Source: Burkholderia ubonensis (GTDB lineage Bacteria; Pseudomonadota; Gammaproteobacteria; Burkholderiales; Burkholderiaceae). Taken from it: a stretch of 64,000 nt of DNA. The DNA lies in contig NZ_CADFEB010000012.1 of assembly GCF_902833085.1 (NCBI RefSeq), positions 124,001 to 188,000 of the forward strand, written 5' to 3'. The translations under genes and the position numbers were made by a program. Under the pieces are notes generated by a model. The model was not told the origin of the DNA. It saw only the letters and a program-made list of their open reading frames with translations, and did not search any database. Every line of letters begins with the position of its first letter. Position 1 is the stretch's first letter. Shown here in pieces: positions 1 through 8,206 of this stretch.

Positions 1-234
1 GGCGGCGGCGCCCGCAACCCCGTGCTGCTCGACGCGATTTCACGCGCGCTGCGCGACCGCGGCGTGCGCGCGGCAGTCGACACGACGGCCGCGCTCGGCG
101 TGCCGCCGCAGCAGGTCGAGGCGCTCGCGTTCGCGTGGCTCGCGTACCGCTTCGTCGCACGCGAGCCCGGCAGCCTCGCGACGGTCACCGGCGCGGCCGG
201 CGAGCGCGTGCTCGGCGCGCTCTATCCGCGCTGA
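1..234 (+). CDS. anmK: Anhydro-N-acetylmuramic acid kinase, C-terminal part
   Basis: Only the last 77 codons are in the window; the gene begins upstream. AnmK phosphorylates 1,6-anhydro-MurNAc during cell-wall recycling in the cytoplasm. The fragment opens with GGGARNP, the conserved glycine-rich turn near the end of this kinase family, and closes with a typical hydrophobic tail (ALAFAWLAYRF). The reading frame is open from base 1 to the TGA at 232-234, and a hairpin terminator follows within 20 bases. The neighbouring convergent erpA matches the order I expect in Burkholderia. The identification rests on the short C-terminus, so it is good but not absolute. Confidence 0.85.
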   Translation, partial: GGGARNPVLLDAISRALRDRGVRAAVDTTAALGVPPQQVEALAFAWLAYRFVAREPGSLATVTGAAGERVLGALYPR

Positions 235-250
235 AGCGGCATGCGCGCAT

Positions 251-279
251 AAAAAACGGGGCTTCATGCCCCGTTTTTT
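251..279. terminator. Bidirectional rho-independent terminator between anmK and erpA
   Basis: A 12-bp stem (AAAAAACGGGGC pairing with GCCCCGTTTTTT) has a 5-base loop. The A-run on one side and T-run on the other let it work for both anmK (plus) and erpA (minus), whose ends converge here. Confidence 0.9.
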
Positions 280-313
280 CATTCCGGCGAACCGGATCGG
301 ACGCGTCGTGCGC

Positions 314-682
314 TCAGACCGAGAACGACGAACCGCACCCGCAGGTGGTCGTCGCGTTCGGGTTCTTGATCACGAACTGCGCGCCGTTCAGATCGTCCTT
401 GTAGTCGATCTCTGCGCCGACCAGGTACTGGTAGCTCATCGAGTCGATCAGCAACTGGACGCCGTTCTTGTTCATCACGGTGTCGTCCTCGTTGACTTCC
501 TCGTCGAACGTGAAGCCGTACTGGAAGCCGGAGCAGCCGCCACCCTGCACGAACACGCGCAGCTTCAGGTCAGGGTTGCCCTCTTCGTCGATCAGTTGCT
601 TCACCTTCTCGGCCGCCGCGTCGGTGAAGACGAACGGAGCCGGCATTTCGGTCGTGGCTGCGGATTCGGTAACAGCGTTCAT
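314..682 (-). CDS. erpA: Iron-sulfur cluster insertion protein ErpA
   Basis: An A-type carrier of 122 residues that delivers Fe-S clusters to apoproteins in the cytoplasm. The three conserved cysteines are present: Cys50 (in GGGCSGFQY) and Cys114 and Cys116 (in the CGCGSSF tail). A 16-residue variable N-terminus precedes the domain. The start ATG at 682 has a GGAGAG-type ribosome binding site just upstream (TTGGAGAGTTCGC). A TACAAT -10-like box at 716-711 on the same strand is a plausible promoter. The gene stands alone between two terminators. Confidence 0.97.
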   Translation of the reverse strand: MNAVTESAATTEMPAPFVFTDAAAEKVKQLIDEEGNPDLKLRVFVQGGGCSGFQYGFTFDEEVNEDDTVMNKNGVQLLIDSMSYQYLVGAEIDYKDDLNGAQFVIKNPNATTTCGCGSSFSV

Positions 683-820
683 GCGAACTCTCCAAAAAGC
701 TTTAGCCGCTATTGTAGGGCCGATCTCAAGATCGTGCCGAAGTCCATGAAATCAACAGGTTCTTGTCGATTTCGTCAAACCGGCGGCCGGCGGCGGCGCG
801 CAACCGCGAAACGGTCGCGC

Positions 821-857
821 AAAAAAAAACCGCCAGCGCAAAAGCTGGCGGTTTTTT
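821..857 (-). terminator. Terminator of the rplM-rpsI operon
   Basis: Stem CCGCCAGC (830-837) pairs with GCTGGCGG (844-851) around a 6-base loop. The minus strand continues into nine U (829-821), and an A-run on the other side makes it nearly symmetric. It sits about 50 bases beyond the rpsI stop codon. Confidence 0.9.
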
Positions 858-898
858 CGGCGGACGCCGCCCTGGAGCGGCGCGGCCACGAAGCGGAA

Positions 899-1291
899 TT
901 AACGCTTCGAGAACTGCTTGGCGCGGCGTGCCTTGCGCAGACCGACCTTCTTACGCTCGACTTCACGTGCATCGCGCGTGACGAAGCCTGCGTTCGACAG
1001 CGACGGCTTCAGCGTCGCGTCGTAGTCGATCAGTGCACGGGTGATGCCGTGGCGCACTGCACCTGCCTGACCCGTTTCACCGCCGCCCGTCACGTTCACC
1101 TTGATGTCGAACGTCTGGCCGTGGTTCGTGAGTTCCAGCGGCTGACGCACGATCATCAGCGACGTTTCGCGCGAGAAGTAGTCAGCGATGGGCTTGCCGT
1201 TGACGACGATGTCGCCCTTGCCAGCCTTGATGAAGACACGAGCGACGGCGCTCTTGCGGCGGCCCGTACCGTAGTTCCAGTTACCGATCAT
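899..1291 (-). CDS. rpsI: 30S ribosomal protein S9
   Basis: 130 residues, the usual S9 length. The N-terminus has the family pattern NYGTGRRKSAVARV. The C-terminus ends in the basic tail (KARRAKQFSKR) that reaches the ribosomal P site and contacts initiator tRNA. It lies 11 bases downstream of rplM in the standard rplM-rpsI pair, and a rho-independent terminator follows. Nothing unusual was seen. Confidence 0.98.
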   Translation of the reverse strand: MIGNWNYGTGRRKSAVARVFIKAGKGDIVVNGKPIADYFSRETSLMIVRQPLELTNHGQTFDIKVNVTGGGETGQAGAVRHGITRALIDYDATLKPSLSNAGFVTRDAREVERKKVGLRKARRAKQFSKR

Positions 1292-1302
1292 GTGGGCTCC
1301 CC

Positions 1303-1731
1303 TTAGATCTCGAGCGCCTTCGGCTGTTGAGCCGAGTGCGGATGCGTCGCTTCTGCGTAGACCTTCAGCTTCTTGATCATCGCGTAGCCGAGCGGGCCCT
1401 TCGGCAGCATGCCCTTGACCGCCTTCTCGAGCGCGCGGCCCGGGAAGCGTTCCTGCATCTTGCCGAACGTCGTTTCATAGATACCGCCCGGGTAGCCCGA
1501 GTGACGGTAGTACTTCTTGTCCAGAGTCTTGTTGCCCGTGACCTTCAACTTGCTCGCGTTGATGATGATGATGAAATCACCAGTGTCGACGTGCGGGGTG
1601 AACTCAGGCTTGTGCTTGCCGCGCAGACGGCGTGCCACTTCGCTGGCAACACGGCCGAGAACCTTATCCGTCGCGTCAATCACGTACCATTCGCGCGTCA
1701 CCTCATGGGCTTTTGCGGAAAACGTCTTCAT
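1303..1731 (-). CDS. rplM: 50S ribosomal protein L13
   Basis: 142 residues, the normal length for L13, an early-assembly 50S protein. It carries the family signatures [16 protein letters not shown] near the N-terminus and GMLPKGPLG around residues 108-116. It is the first gene of the rplM-rpsI operon, with a strong promoter about 120 bases upstream and a leader of roughly 115 bases. The A-rich stretch just before the ATG contains a GGATCGATC sequence as the likely ribosome contact. Confidence 0.98.
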
Positions 1732-1853
1732 GATCGATCCAAAAAAAATGCTGTGCCCGATGTGTTCTTTCCTGCTTGTGTAGGTGCGCTTCGAGGCGCG
1801 GTGCAGGCTCTCCCTGTTCTTTTTCCGTGGGCATGAATGCGGAAAAGCCCTGA

Positions 1854-1883
1854 ATTATAAAGGAATTGCCGCGCCACGGTCAA
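1854..1883 (-). promoter_or_regulatory. Promoter of rplM-rpsI
   Basis: On the minus strand, TTGACC (1883-1878) and a perfect TATAAT (1859-1854) are 18 bp apart. Transcription would start near 1847 and give a leader of about 115 bases ahead of rplM. Confidence 0.8.
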
Positions 1884-2026
1884 AGGGAATCCGCATCCGG
1901 GTGTCCGGCGCGCCGAAAATCGGCCAAAATCCGGTCCCACCCCGTTATATCCGGCGATTCCGAGCGCCCCGGGGGCATCCATCGGCGCACGCGAGAACGT
2001 GCCGGACAAGGAAAAACAACAACCAC

Positions 2027-2266
2027 ATGAAAAAACGACTCACGCCACTCCTGACGGCCGCCCTGCTGGGCAGCGCCGCATCGGCCGCCGCCGACCCGGC
2101 CGGCTGCAACGCGAAGCTCGACGCGCTCGACGCGCGCATCGCCGCCGCGCGCGAAGCGCGCGCCGAGGACCGCATCGCAAAACTGCGCGCCGTGCGCGAA
2201 CGGGTGCGCCACTTCTGCGCGCGCCGCCAAGGCCATGCATCGGCCGTCGACGCCCCAGGTGCCTGA
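2027..2266 (+). CDS. Small exported DUF1090-type protein
   Basis: 79 residues. A signal peptide (MKKRLTPLLTAALLGSAASA, cleavage near residues 20-22) precedes a short basic and acidic helix bracketed by two cysteines, with the pattern CNAKLDAL at the start and RVRHFC at the end. That layout resembles the DUF1090 family (E. coli YqjC type), whose function is unknown. The chosen ATG at 2027 keeps the signal peptide intact and has an AAGGA sequence about 14 bases upstream. The same frame is open far upstream, but nothing protein-like precedes the ATG. The mature protein is mostly charged helix. Family assignment is by pattern only. Confidence 0.7.
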   Translation: MKKRLTPLLTAALLGSAASAAADPAGCNAKLDALDARIAAAREARAEDRIAKLRAVRERVRHFCARRQGHASAVDAPGA

Positions 2267-2311
2267 TGCTCGCGGGACGCGCACATTGCGCGCCGATGTT
2301 TGCATGGGACG

Positions 2312-2402
2312 AAAAAAAGCCCGAACGGCTGGTTCGGGCTTAATCCACCATAGGAGGAGGGTGGAGGAGACATTCGGAGGTTGCCGCAGCGCGACAACCA
2401 AT
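2312..2402 (-). ncRNA. Candidate small RNA with an anti-Shine-Dalgarno loop
   Basis: About 90 nt, reading leftward from a clear promoter. Three hairpins follow in order. A 9-bp stem with a 3-base loop occupies 2399-2379. A 6-bp stem UCCACC/GGUGGA (2365-2360 with 2349-2344) displays a 10-base loop, CUCCUCCUAU, complementary to Shine-Dalgarno sequences. A 9-bp GC-rich stem (2340-2332 with 2326-2318) followed by seven U forms a rho-independent terminator. No open frame of note lies inside. The architecture is that of an Hfq-type trans-acting regulator; the targets are unknown. It may correspond to an RNA already known in Burkholderia, which I cannot check. Confidence 0.75.
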
Positions 2403-2409
2403 GAGTCGC

Positions 2410-2438
2410 ATTATACGAACGGGCAGCCGGCAGCACAA
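2410..2438 (-). promoter_or_regulatory. Promoter of the small RNA
   Basis: TTGTGC (2438-2433) and a perfect TATAAT (2415-2410) on the minus strand are separated by exactly 17 bp. Initiation would fall near 2406-2402. Confidence 0.8.
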
Positions 2439-2452
2439 GAAAATTTGCATTA

Positions 2453-2480
2453 CGAAATCTACAACCACAATGCGAAATCT
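2453..2480. repeat. Tandem CGAAATCT direct repeat upstream of the small RNA promoter
   Basis: CGAAATCT occurs at 2453-2460 and again at 2473-2480, a period of 20 bp (about two helix turns). The repeats sit roughly 50 and 70 bp upstream of the predicted start of the small RNA. The spacing suits an activator such as a response regulator, but no protein is known. Confidence 0.5.
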
Positions 2481-2728
2481 TGGCAGCGCAAGCCCGTCAT
2501 CCACCTTTCCTTTTAAAATCATCTATTTGCAGATTCCAGCGAACCGAGCCGGCAGCACCCTCCTAGAGCAAAACCCCTAATTCCCGAAGGGAATTCGCGT
2601 TCCCGCGCCCCGTCGCGAAGCCCGCGTCGGTGCACGCCGATCCGCATCGTGCGGCGCATCAGCCGGCCGCGGCCGTGCGGGCTACAATGCCGGATCGAAT
2701 TCGAATCAGGCAACGCTGGAGCGCAAGC

Positions 2729-3151
2729 ATGGAATGCAAAGTTAGCTGGTTGGGCCAGGACGGCATGGCGTTTTCCGCCCAGACCGGAAGCGGGCACCTC
2801 GTCACGATGGACGGCGCGCCCGAGGGCGGCGGCCACAATCTCGCGCCGCGGCCGATGGAGATGGTGCTGCTCGGCACCGGCGGCTGCACCGCGTACGACG
2901 TCGTGCTGATCCTGAAGAAGAGCCGCCAGGAAGTCACCGGCTGCTCGGTCACGCTGAAGGCCGAGCGCGCGAGCGAAGATCCGAAGGTCTTCACGAAGAT
3001 CCATTTCCACTTCACCGTCACGGGCCGCAACCTGAACCCGGCGACGGTCGAGCGCGCGATCAACCTGTCGCACGACAAGTACTGCTCGGCGTCGATCATG
3101 ATCGCGAAGACGGCCGAGCTCACGCACTCGTTCGACATCGTCACGGGCTGA
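2729..3151 (+). CDS. OsmC family protein (YhfA-like)
   Basis: 140 residues, a single OsmC domain. The family reduces organic hydroperoxides with a pair of cysteines; here Cys53 (in GTGGCTAYD) and Cys119 (in DKYCSASI) occupy the expected places. The overall pattern RPMEMVLLGTGGC is that of the YhfA/OsmC-like branch, for which the physiological substrate is less certain than for Ohr. The ATG at 2729 is chosen because the family begins at this point; a longer frame upstream adds only unconserved sequence. A TACAAT -10-like box lies about 32 bases upstream (2692-2697). It stands alone and converges on rnpB. Confidence 0.88.
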   Translation: MECKVSWLGQDGMAFSAQTGSGHLVTMDGAPEGGGHNLAPRPMEMVLLGTGGCTAYDVVLILKKSRQEVTGCSVTLKAERASEDPKVFTKIHFHFTVTGRNLNPATVERAINLSHDKYCSASIMIAKTAELTHSFDIVTG

Positions 3152-3174
3152 TCGGGCGCCACGCGGCACCGGAA

Positions 3175-3213
3175 AGAAAAAGGGCCGGCGTCCCGCAAGG
3201 AGACGCCGGCCCT
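3175..3213 (-). terminator. Terminator of rnpB
   Basis: A 12-bp stem, AGGGCCGGCGTC (3181-3192) with GACGCCGGCCCT (3202-3213). On the minus strand it is followed by a U-rich run (TTTTTCTTTCC), so it stops rnpB transcription and may also catch the convergent OsmC gene. Confidence 0.85.
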
Positions 3214-3227
3214 GTCGCATTCGAACG

Positions 3228-3639
<412 letters not shown>

Positions 3640-3646
3640 GACGCGC

Positions 3647-3675
3647 ATTCTAGCACCGTGCGGCCGGCCTTTACA
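3647..3675 (-). promoter_or_regulatory. Likely rnpB promoter
   Basis: TGTAAA (3675-3670), a 17-bp spacer and TAGAAT (3652-3647) on the minus strand place the start near 3640, the 5' end of the P1 helix. The -35 overlaps the last codons of the DUF3025 gene. Confidence 0.55.
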
Positions 3676-4540
3676 GCGGCCGAGTTCGCCGCCCGCTGCG
3701 AAACACCGCGGAATCGTCGTAGAAGCCGGGATCGGCGTTTGCCGCGCACCAGCCCGGCACGCCCAGCACCGGCAGCGGCGCGAAATCGCGGCTCGTCAGG
3801 TCTTTCGTCACGAGCATCCGCGCGACCTGCGCATCGATGTGCGCGGCCCGGCGCGCGGCCGGCCACGAAAAATAATCGTCGCTCACTTCGACGATCCACG
3901 CGTGCGCGGTGCACGACTTGTACGGCGCGACGAGCTTCTCGAGCAGCGCATGCCCGACGAGCCGCACCTCGCAACGTGCGCCCCACGCGTCGCGCGCGGC
4001 CACCAGCAGCGCGCGCCAGTCGAAACCGCGCAGCGCATCGGCAAGCGCCGGATCGGCCGTCACGAACAGTGCGGCATTCTCGTCGAACAGCGTCAGCGCG
4101 TCGCGCAACGAGCCGCGCACGGGCCCGACGCCGCCCGCCATATCGATCGCCGCGGCCTGGCGTGCGTTCAGCGCCGCCTTGATGCGCGGATACGCGAACC
4201 AGACGAGCGCATTGAAGAAATCGTGGAGATTGTGCCGGGTCGGCACGCCGCCCGTTGCGGCGATATGGGTCTCGTACGCGACGCCTGCCGGCAGGTCGGC
4301 TTGCGGCGCGAAGCGCAGCGTCGCGCCGCGGCCGGTGACGAGCGGCGTGTCGCCCGTCGTGCCATTCAGTGCGCCGTTCAGCGCGGCGAGCAGCGCGGGC
4401 TCGCCGTCGAGCGCCCCCGCCTGCACGACCCGCCCCGTCGCGGCAAAGCTCGCGAGCCACGGCGCGGACCAGTCGATCCGCGCAAACGCCGCCGCACCGC
4501 TGTCCGGCTCACCGGCCGCGCGCGGCGGCGCGGCGCTCAC
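3671..4540 (-). CDS. DUF3025 domain protein coupled to pyrC
   Basis: 289 residues, cytoplasmic, no signal peptide or membrane segment. It matches the DUF3025 family by its conserved core: NLHDFFNALVW near residues 115-125, then YPRIKAALN and the later SDDYFSWPA block. The function is unknown. The proposed start is the GTG at 4540, whose GTGA overlaps the TGA stop of pyrC, a sign of translational coupling. It would therefore be made in step with dihydroorotase, although nothing in the sequence shows a role in pyrimidine synthesis. Family assignment is from memory of the motif. Confidence 0.8.
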   Translation of the reverse strand: MSAAPPRAAGEPDSGAAAFARIDWSAPWLASFAATGRVVQAGALDGEPALLAALNGALNGTTGDTPLVTGRGATLRFAPQADLPAGVAYETHIAATGGVPTRHNLHDFFNALVWFAYPRIKAALNARQAAAIDMAGGVGPVRGSLRDALTLFDENAALFVTADPALADALRGFDWRALLVAARDAWGARCEVRLVGHALLEKLVAPYKSCTAHAWIVEVSDDYFSWPAARRAAHIDAQVARMLVTKDLTSRDFAPLPVLGVPGWCAANADPGFYDDSAVFRSGRRTRPL

Positions 4541-5601
4541 GCAAGTTTCCAGCCGATCGATTCGCCCGCGCGCAGCGGCACGACCGGCGTGTCGCCCGCG
4601 AGAATCTCGAGCGGCAGCTCCCACGGTTCGCGGCGCAGCGTGACCGTCTCGGCCGCGCGCGGCAGGCCGTAGAAATCGGCGCCGTAGAAGCTCGCGAAGC
4701 CTTCGAGCTTGTCGAGCGCGCCGGCGTTGTCGAACGCCTCCGCATACAGCTCGAGCGCGTGCAGCGCCGTGTAGCAGCCCGCGCAGCCGCACGCGGCTTC
4801 CTTCGCGTTGCGCGCATGCGGCGCGCTGTCGGTGCCGAGGAAGAAGCGCGGGTTGCCCGAGGTCGCCGCCTCGACGAGCGCGACGCGGTGCGTCTCGCGC
4901 TTGAGCACCGGCAGGCAGTAGTAATGCGGACGAATCCCGCCGACGAAGATCGCGTTGCGGTTGTACAGCAGGTGATGCGCGGTGATCGTCGCGCCGATCA
5001 GGCCCGGCGCCGTGTCGGCGTCGCGCACGTAGTCGGCCGCATCCTTCGTCGTGATGTGCTCGAACACGACCTTCAGGCCCGGGAAATCGCGGCGCAGCGG
5101 CGTCATCACGCGGTCGATGAAGACCTTCTCGCGGTCGAACAGGTCGATCGACGCGTCGGTCACCTCGCCGTGCACGAGCAGCGGCATCCCGGCTTCCTGC
5201 ATCGCCTCCAGCGTCTTCGCGCATTTCGCGAGATCGGTCACGCCATGGTCCGAATTGGTCGTCGCGCCCGCCGGATACAGCTTCACGCCGTGCACGAAGC
5301 CGCTTTCGCGCGCGCGGCGGATCTCGTCGGGCGGCGTGTTGTCGGTCAGGTACAGCGTCATCAGCGGCTCGAACGTCACGCCGGCCGGCACCGCGGCCAG
5401 GATTCGCTCGCGGTACGCGTGCGCCTGCGCGGTGGTCGTCACGGGCGGCTTCAGGTTCGGCATGATGATCGCGCGGCCGAACTGGCGCGCGGTGTGCGGC
5501 AGCACGGCGGCAAGCATCTCGCCGTCGCGGACGTGCAGGTGCCAGTCGTCGGGACGGGCGAGCGTCAGCGTCGCCGGGGAGGAAGCGTTCGAGGCAGTCA
5601 T
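4537..5601 (-). CDS. pyrC: Dihydroorotase
   Basis: 354 residues, type II (E. coli-like) homodimeric dihydroorotase, which cyclises carbamoyl aspartate to dihydroorotate in pyrimidine synthesis. The metal-binding HLHVRDG occupies residues 21-27, and the bridging carboxylated lysine is expected in GVKLYPAGATTNSDHG. Later histidines occur in LVHGEV and FEHITT, and the aspartate in LGTDSAPH. The ATG at 5601 was chosen because the next upstream in-frame ATG adds 48 unconserved residues; a GGAG-type site is not obvious here. The DUF3025 gene overlaps its stop codon. The glutamine amidotransferase gene is divergent. Confidence 0.97.
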   Translation of the reverse strand: MTASNASSPATLTLARPDDWHLHVRDGEMLAAVLPHTARQFGRAIIMPNLKPPVTTTAQAHAYRERILAAVPAGVTFEPLMTLYLTDNTPPDEIRRARESGFVHGVKLYPAGATTNSDHGVTDLAKCAKTLEAMQEAGMPLLVHGEVTDASIDLFDREKVFIDRVMTPLRRDFPGLKVVFEHITTKDAADYVRDADTAPGLIGATITAHHLLYNRNAIFVGGIRPHYYCLPVLKRETHRVALVEAATSGNPRFFLGTDSAPHARNAKEAACGCAGCYTALHALELYAEAFDNAGALDKLEGFASFYGADFYGLPRAAETVTLRREPWELPLEILAGDTPVVPLRAGESIGWKLA

Positions 5602-5803
5602 AGGAGGCGTCGTGGGGAACGGGAGCGGAAAAACGGTGCCGAATGCCGCCGGCGCGGGCCGACTGACGGCTAACCGCAACACGGGGCCGTTCGTCGGCGG
5701 AATCCGCTTTTTACCGCTGTTGGCTCGGTGATATGCTAGAAGCATGCATTGTACCGGGGTTCGCCCGGTGCGTTATCCGCTTCAGCCTGCCGCCCCAAGT
5801 AAA

Positions 5804-6706
5804 ATGTGCCAACTCTTAGGAATGAACTGCGCCGCGCCGACGGACGTCACATTCTCCTTCACCGGTTTCGCGGCCCGGGGCGGACTCACCGATCACCATG
5901 CCGACGGCTGGGGCATCGCGTTCTTCGAAGACAAGGCCTGCCGCCTGTTCATCGATCACCAGGCATCGGCCACGTCGCCGATCGCCGAGATGGTCAAGCG
6001 CTACCCGATCAAGTCGAAGAACACGATCGCGCACATCCGCAAGGCGACGCAAGGCCATATCCTGCTCGAGAACAGCCACCCGTTCATGCGCGAACTGTGG
6101 GGCCGGCACTGGATCTTCGCGCATAACGGCGACCTGCAGGACTACGCGCCGGACATGGAAGGCAGCGTCTATCACCCGGTCGGCACGACCGACAGCGAAC
6201 GCGCGTTCTGCGTGCTGATGCAGGGGCTGCGCGAAGCGTTCCCCGGCGCGCAGCCGCCGCTGCCCGAGCTGTTCGAGCGGGTCGGCGAGCTGACGCGCGG
6301 CATCACCGACCACGGTGTATTCAACTTCCTGATGTCGAACGGCCAGGCGCTGTTCGCGCACTGCTCGACGCGGCTGCACTACATCGTGCGCCGCTGGCCG
6401 TTCTCGACCGCGCATCTCGTCGACGAAGACCTGTCGATCGACTTCGCGAAATACACGACGCCTGAAGACCGCGTCGCGGTGATCGCGACGCAGCCGCTCA
6501 CCGACAACGAAGTGTGGACCGCGTTCGAGCCGGGCGAGCTGATCATGTTCCAGTGCGGCGACGTCGCCGCGCGCATGCAGATCCCGGTGCCGCCCGCCGT
6601 GCTCGAGAAGCTGCGCAACCCGGCGCTCGACGCGTCGGCGTCCGCGCCCACGCGGCCGCTGCCGGCCGTCGAGGCGGACGTCAGCGAGGACGCGTTCGAC
6701 TTCTGA
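5804..6706 (+). CDS. Class II glutamine amidotransferase (YafJ-like)
   Basis: 300 residues. The N-terminus MCQLLGMN puts Cys2 as the N-terminal nucleophile once Met1 is removed, the hallmark of class II (Ntn) glutaminases. The family blocks TDHHADGWGIAF, HIRKAT and FAHNGDL follow. No synthase domain is attached, as in E. coli YafJ, so the acceptor of the released ammonia is unknown. The start at 5804 is dictated by the requirement for Cys2; an open frame of 20 codons upstream must be leader only. The ribosome site is weak. It is divergent from pyrC and ends at a bidirectional terminator. Confidence 0.9.
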   Translation: MCQLLGMNCAAPTDVTFSFTGFAARGGLTDHHADGWGIAFFEDKACRLFIDHQASATSPIAEMVKRYPIKSKNTIAHIRKATQGHILLENSHPFMRELWGRHWIFAHNGDLQDYAPDMEGSVYHPVGTTDSERAFCVLMQGLREAFPGAQPPLPELFERVGELTRGITDHGVFNFLMSNGQALFAHCSTRLHYIVRRWPFSTAHLVDEDLSIDFAKYTTPEDRVAVIATQPLTDNEVWTAFEPGELIMFQCGDVAARMQIPVPPAVLEKLRNPALDASASAPTRPLPAVEADVSEDAFDF

Positions 6707-6734
6707 ACGCGCGCCCCGGCGCGCGGATACGAAA

Positions 6735-6761
6735 AAAACGCCCGGCAGCGCCGGGCGTTTT
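6735..6761. terminator. Bidirectional terminator after the amidotransferase and gltL
   Basis: Stem AAAACGCCCGGC pairs with GCCGGGCGTTTT around a 3-base loop. It serves both convergent genes. Confidence 0.9.
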
Positions 6762-6806
6762 CGTGTGCAGCGGCATGCGAAGGGCGGCCCCGCCGCCCTC
6801 CCGGCG

Positions 6807-7532
6807 TCAGTGCAGGATCTTCGCGAGGAAGTCCTTCGCGCGGTCCGACCGCGGATTCGCGAAGAAGTCTTCCTTGCGGTCGTCCTCGACGATCGCGCCC
6901 TTGTCCATGAAGATCACGCGGTGCGCGACCTTCTTCGCGAAGCCCATCTCGTGCGTGACGACCATCATCGTCATCCCTTCCTTCGCGAGTTCGACCATCA
7001 CGTCGAGCACTTCGTTGATCATCTCGGGATCGAGCGCCGACGTCGGCTCGTCGAACAGCATCGCGATCGGGTCCATCGACAGCGCGCGCGCGATCGCGAC
7101 CCGCTGCTGCTGGCCGCCCGACAGCTGGCCCGGATACTTGTGTGCGTGCGCCTTCAGGCCGACGCGGTCGAGCAGCTTGATGCCCTTCTCGGTCGCCTCG
7201 TCCTTGCCGCGGCCGAGCACCTTGATCTGCGCGAGCGTCAGGTTCTCGGTGATCGACAGGTGCGGGAACAGCTCGAAGTGCTGGAACACCATCCCGACCT
7301 TCGAGCGCAGCTTCGACAGGTTCGTCTTCTTGTCGCCGACCGACTGGCCGTTGACGAGGATCTCGCCCTGCTGGAACGGCTCGAGGCCGTTCACGGTCTT
7401 GATCAGCGTCGACTTGCCCGAACCCGACGGACCGCAGACGACGACCACCTCGCCTTTCTTCACCTCGGTCGTGCAATCGGCGAGGACCTGAAACTGGCCG
7501 TACCACTTCGAAACGTTCTTGATGGAAATCAT
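6807..7532 (-). CDS. gltL: Glutamate/aspartate ABC transporter ATPase
   Basis: 241 residues, the nucleotide-binding subunit of a polar amino acid importer at the inner face of the membrane. Walker A is GPSGSGKST (residues 34-42), the signature is LSGGQQQRV, Walker B is AMLFDEPTSALD and the switch histidine lies in VVTHEMG. It closes the gltIJKL operon. Its ATG overlaps the gltK stop as ATGA, implying coupled translation. The substrate call rests on the binding protein and operon layout rather than on this subunit. Confidence 0.95.
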   Translation of the reverse strand: MISIKNVSKWYGQFQVLADCTTEVKKGEVVVVCGPSGSGKSTLIKTVNGLEPFQQGEILVNGQSVGDKKTNLSKLRSKVGMVFQHFELFPHLSITENLTLAQIKVLGRGKDEATEKGIKLLDRVGLKAHAHKYPGQLSGGQQQRVAIARALSMDPIAMLFDEPTSALDPEMINEVLDVMVELAKEGMTMMVVTHEMGFAKKVAHRVIFMDKGAIVEDDRKEDFFANPRSDRAKDFLAKILH

Positions 7533-8206
7533 CTTGTGACCTTTTTCTGGAGACCTTTGACGAGGGCGGACGCCAACGAGCAAATCACGAAATAGCATGC
7601 GCCTGCGAACAGGATCATCTCGACGCTCGTGCCGTCGCGATCGCCGATGTTCGCCGCCGTGCGGAAGAAGTCCGCGAGACTGATCACGTAGACGAGCGAC
7701 GTGTCCTGGAACAGCACGATCGCCTGCGTGAGCAGCAGCGGCACCATCGCGCGGAAGGCCTGCGGCAGGATCACGAGGCGCATCGCCGTCGCGTAGTTCA
7801 TGCCGAGCGCGAACGCGGCGTTCACCTGCCCGCGCGGCACCGCCTGGATGCCGGCGCGGATGATCTCGGAATAATACGCGGCCTCGAACAGCGAGAACGC
7901 GACCATCGCCGACGCGAGCCGGATGTCGATCGTCGGCGACAGCCCGAGCACGCCCTGCAGCAGCTGCGGCACGATCAGGAAGAACCACAGCAGCACCATC
8001 ACGAGCGGGATCGAGCGGAACACCGTCACGTAGCCCTGCGCGAACCACGCGAGCGGCTTGACGCCCGACAGCCGCATCAGCGCGAGCAGCGTGCCCCAGA
8101 CGATGCCGACGACGATCGCCAGCGCCGTGATCTGGAACGTGATGATCGCGCCCGTCCAGAGCGTCGGCAGCGCGCCGGGAATACTACTCCAGTCGAACTG
8201 ATGCAT
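7529..8206 (-). CDS. gltK: Glutamate/aspartate ABC transporter permease GltK
   Basis: 225 residues with about five membrane segments and the amino-acid permease EAA loop (FEAAYYSEIIRAGIQAVPRGQ), which contacts the ATPase. It is one half of the heterodimeric channel with GltJ. The ATG at 8206 shares one base with the gltJ stop (TGATG), so I prefer it to the GTG three bases upstream. Neighbouring gltL overlaps its 3' end by 4 bases. Confidence 0.94.
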   Translation of the reverse strand: MHQFDWSSIPGALPTLWTGAIITFQITALAIVVGIVWGTLLALMRLSGVKPLAWFAQGYVTVFRSIPLVMVLLWFFLIVPQLLQGVLGLSPTIDIRLASAMVAFSLFEAAYYSEIIRAGIQAVPRGQVNAAFALGMNYATAMRLVILPQAFRAMVPLLLTQAIVLFQDTSLVYVISLADFFRTAANIGDRDGTSVEMILFAGACYFVICSLASALVKGLQKKVTR

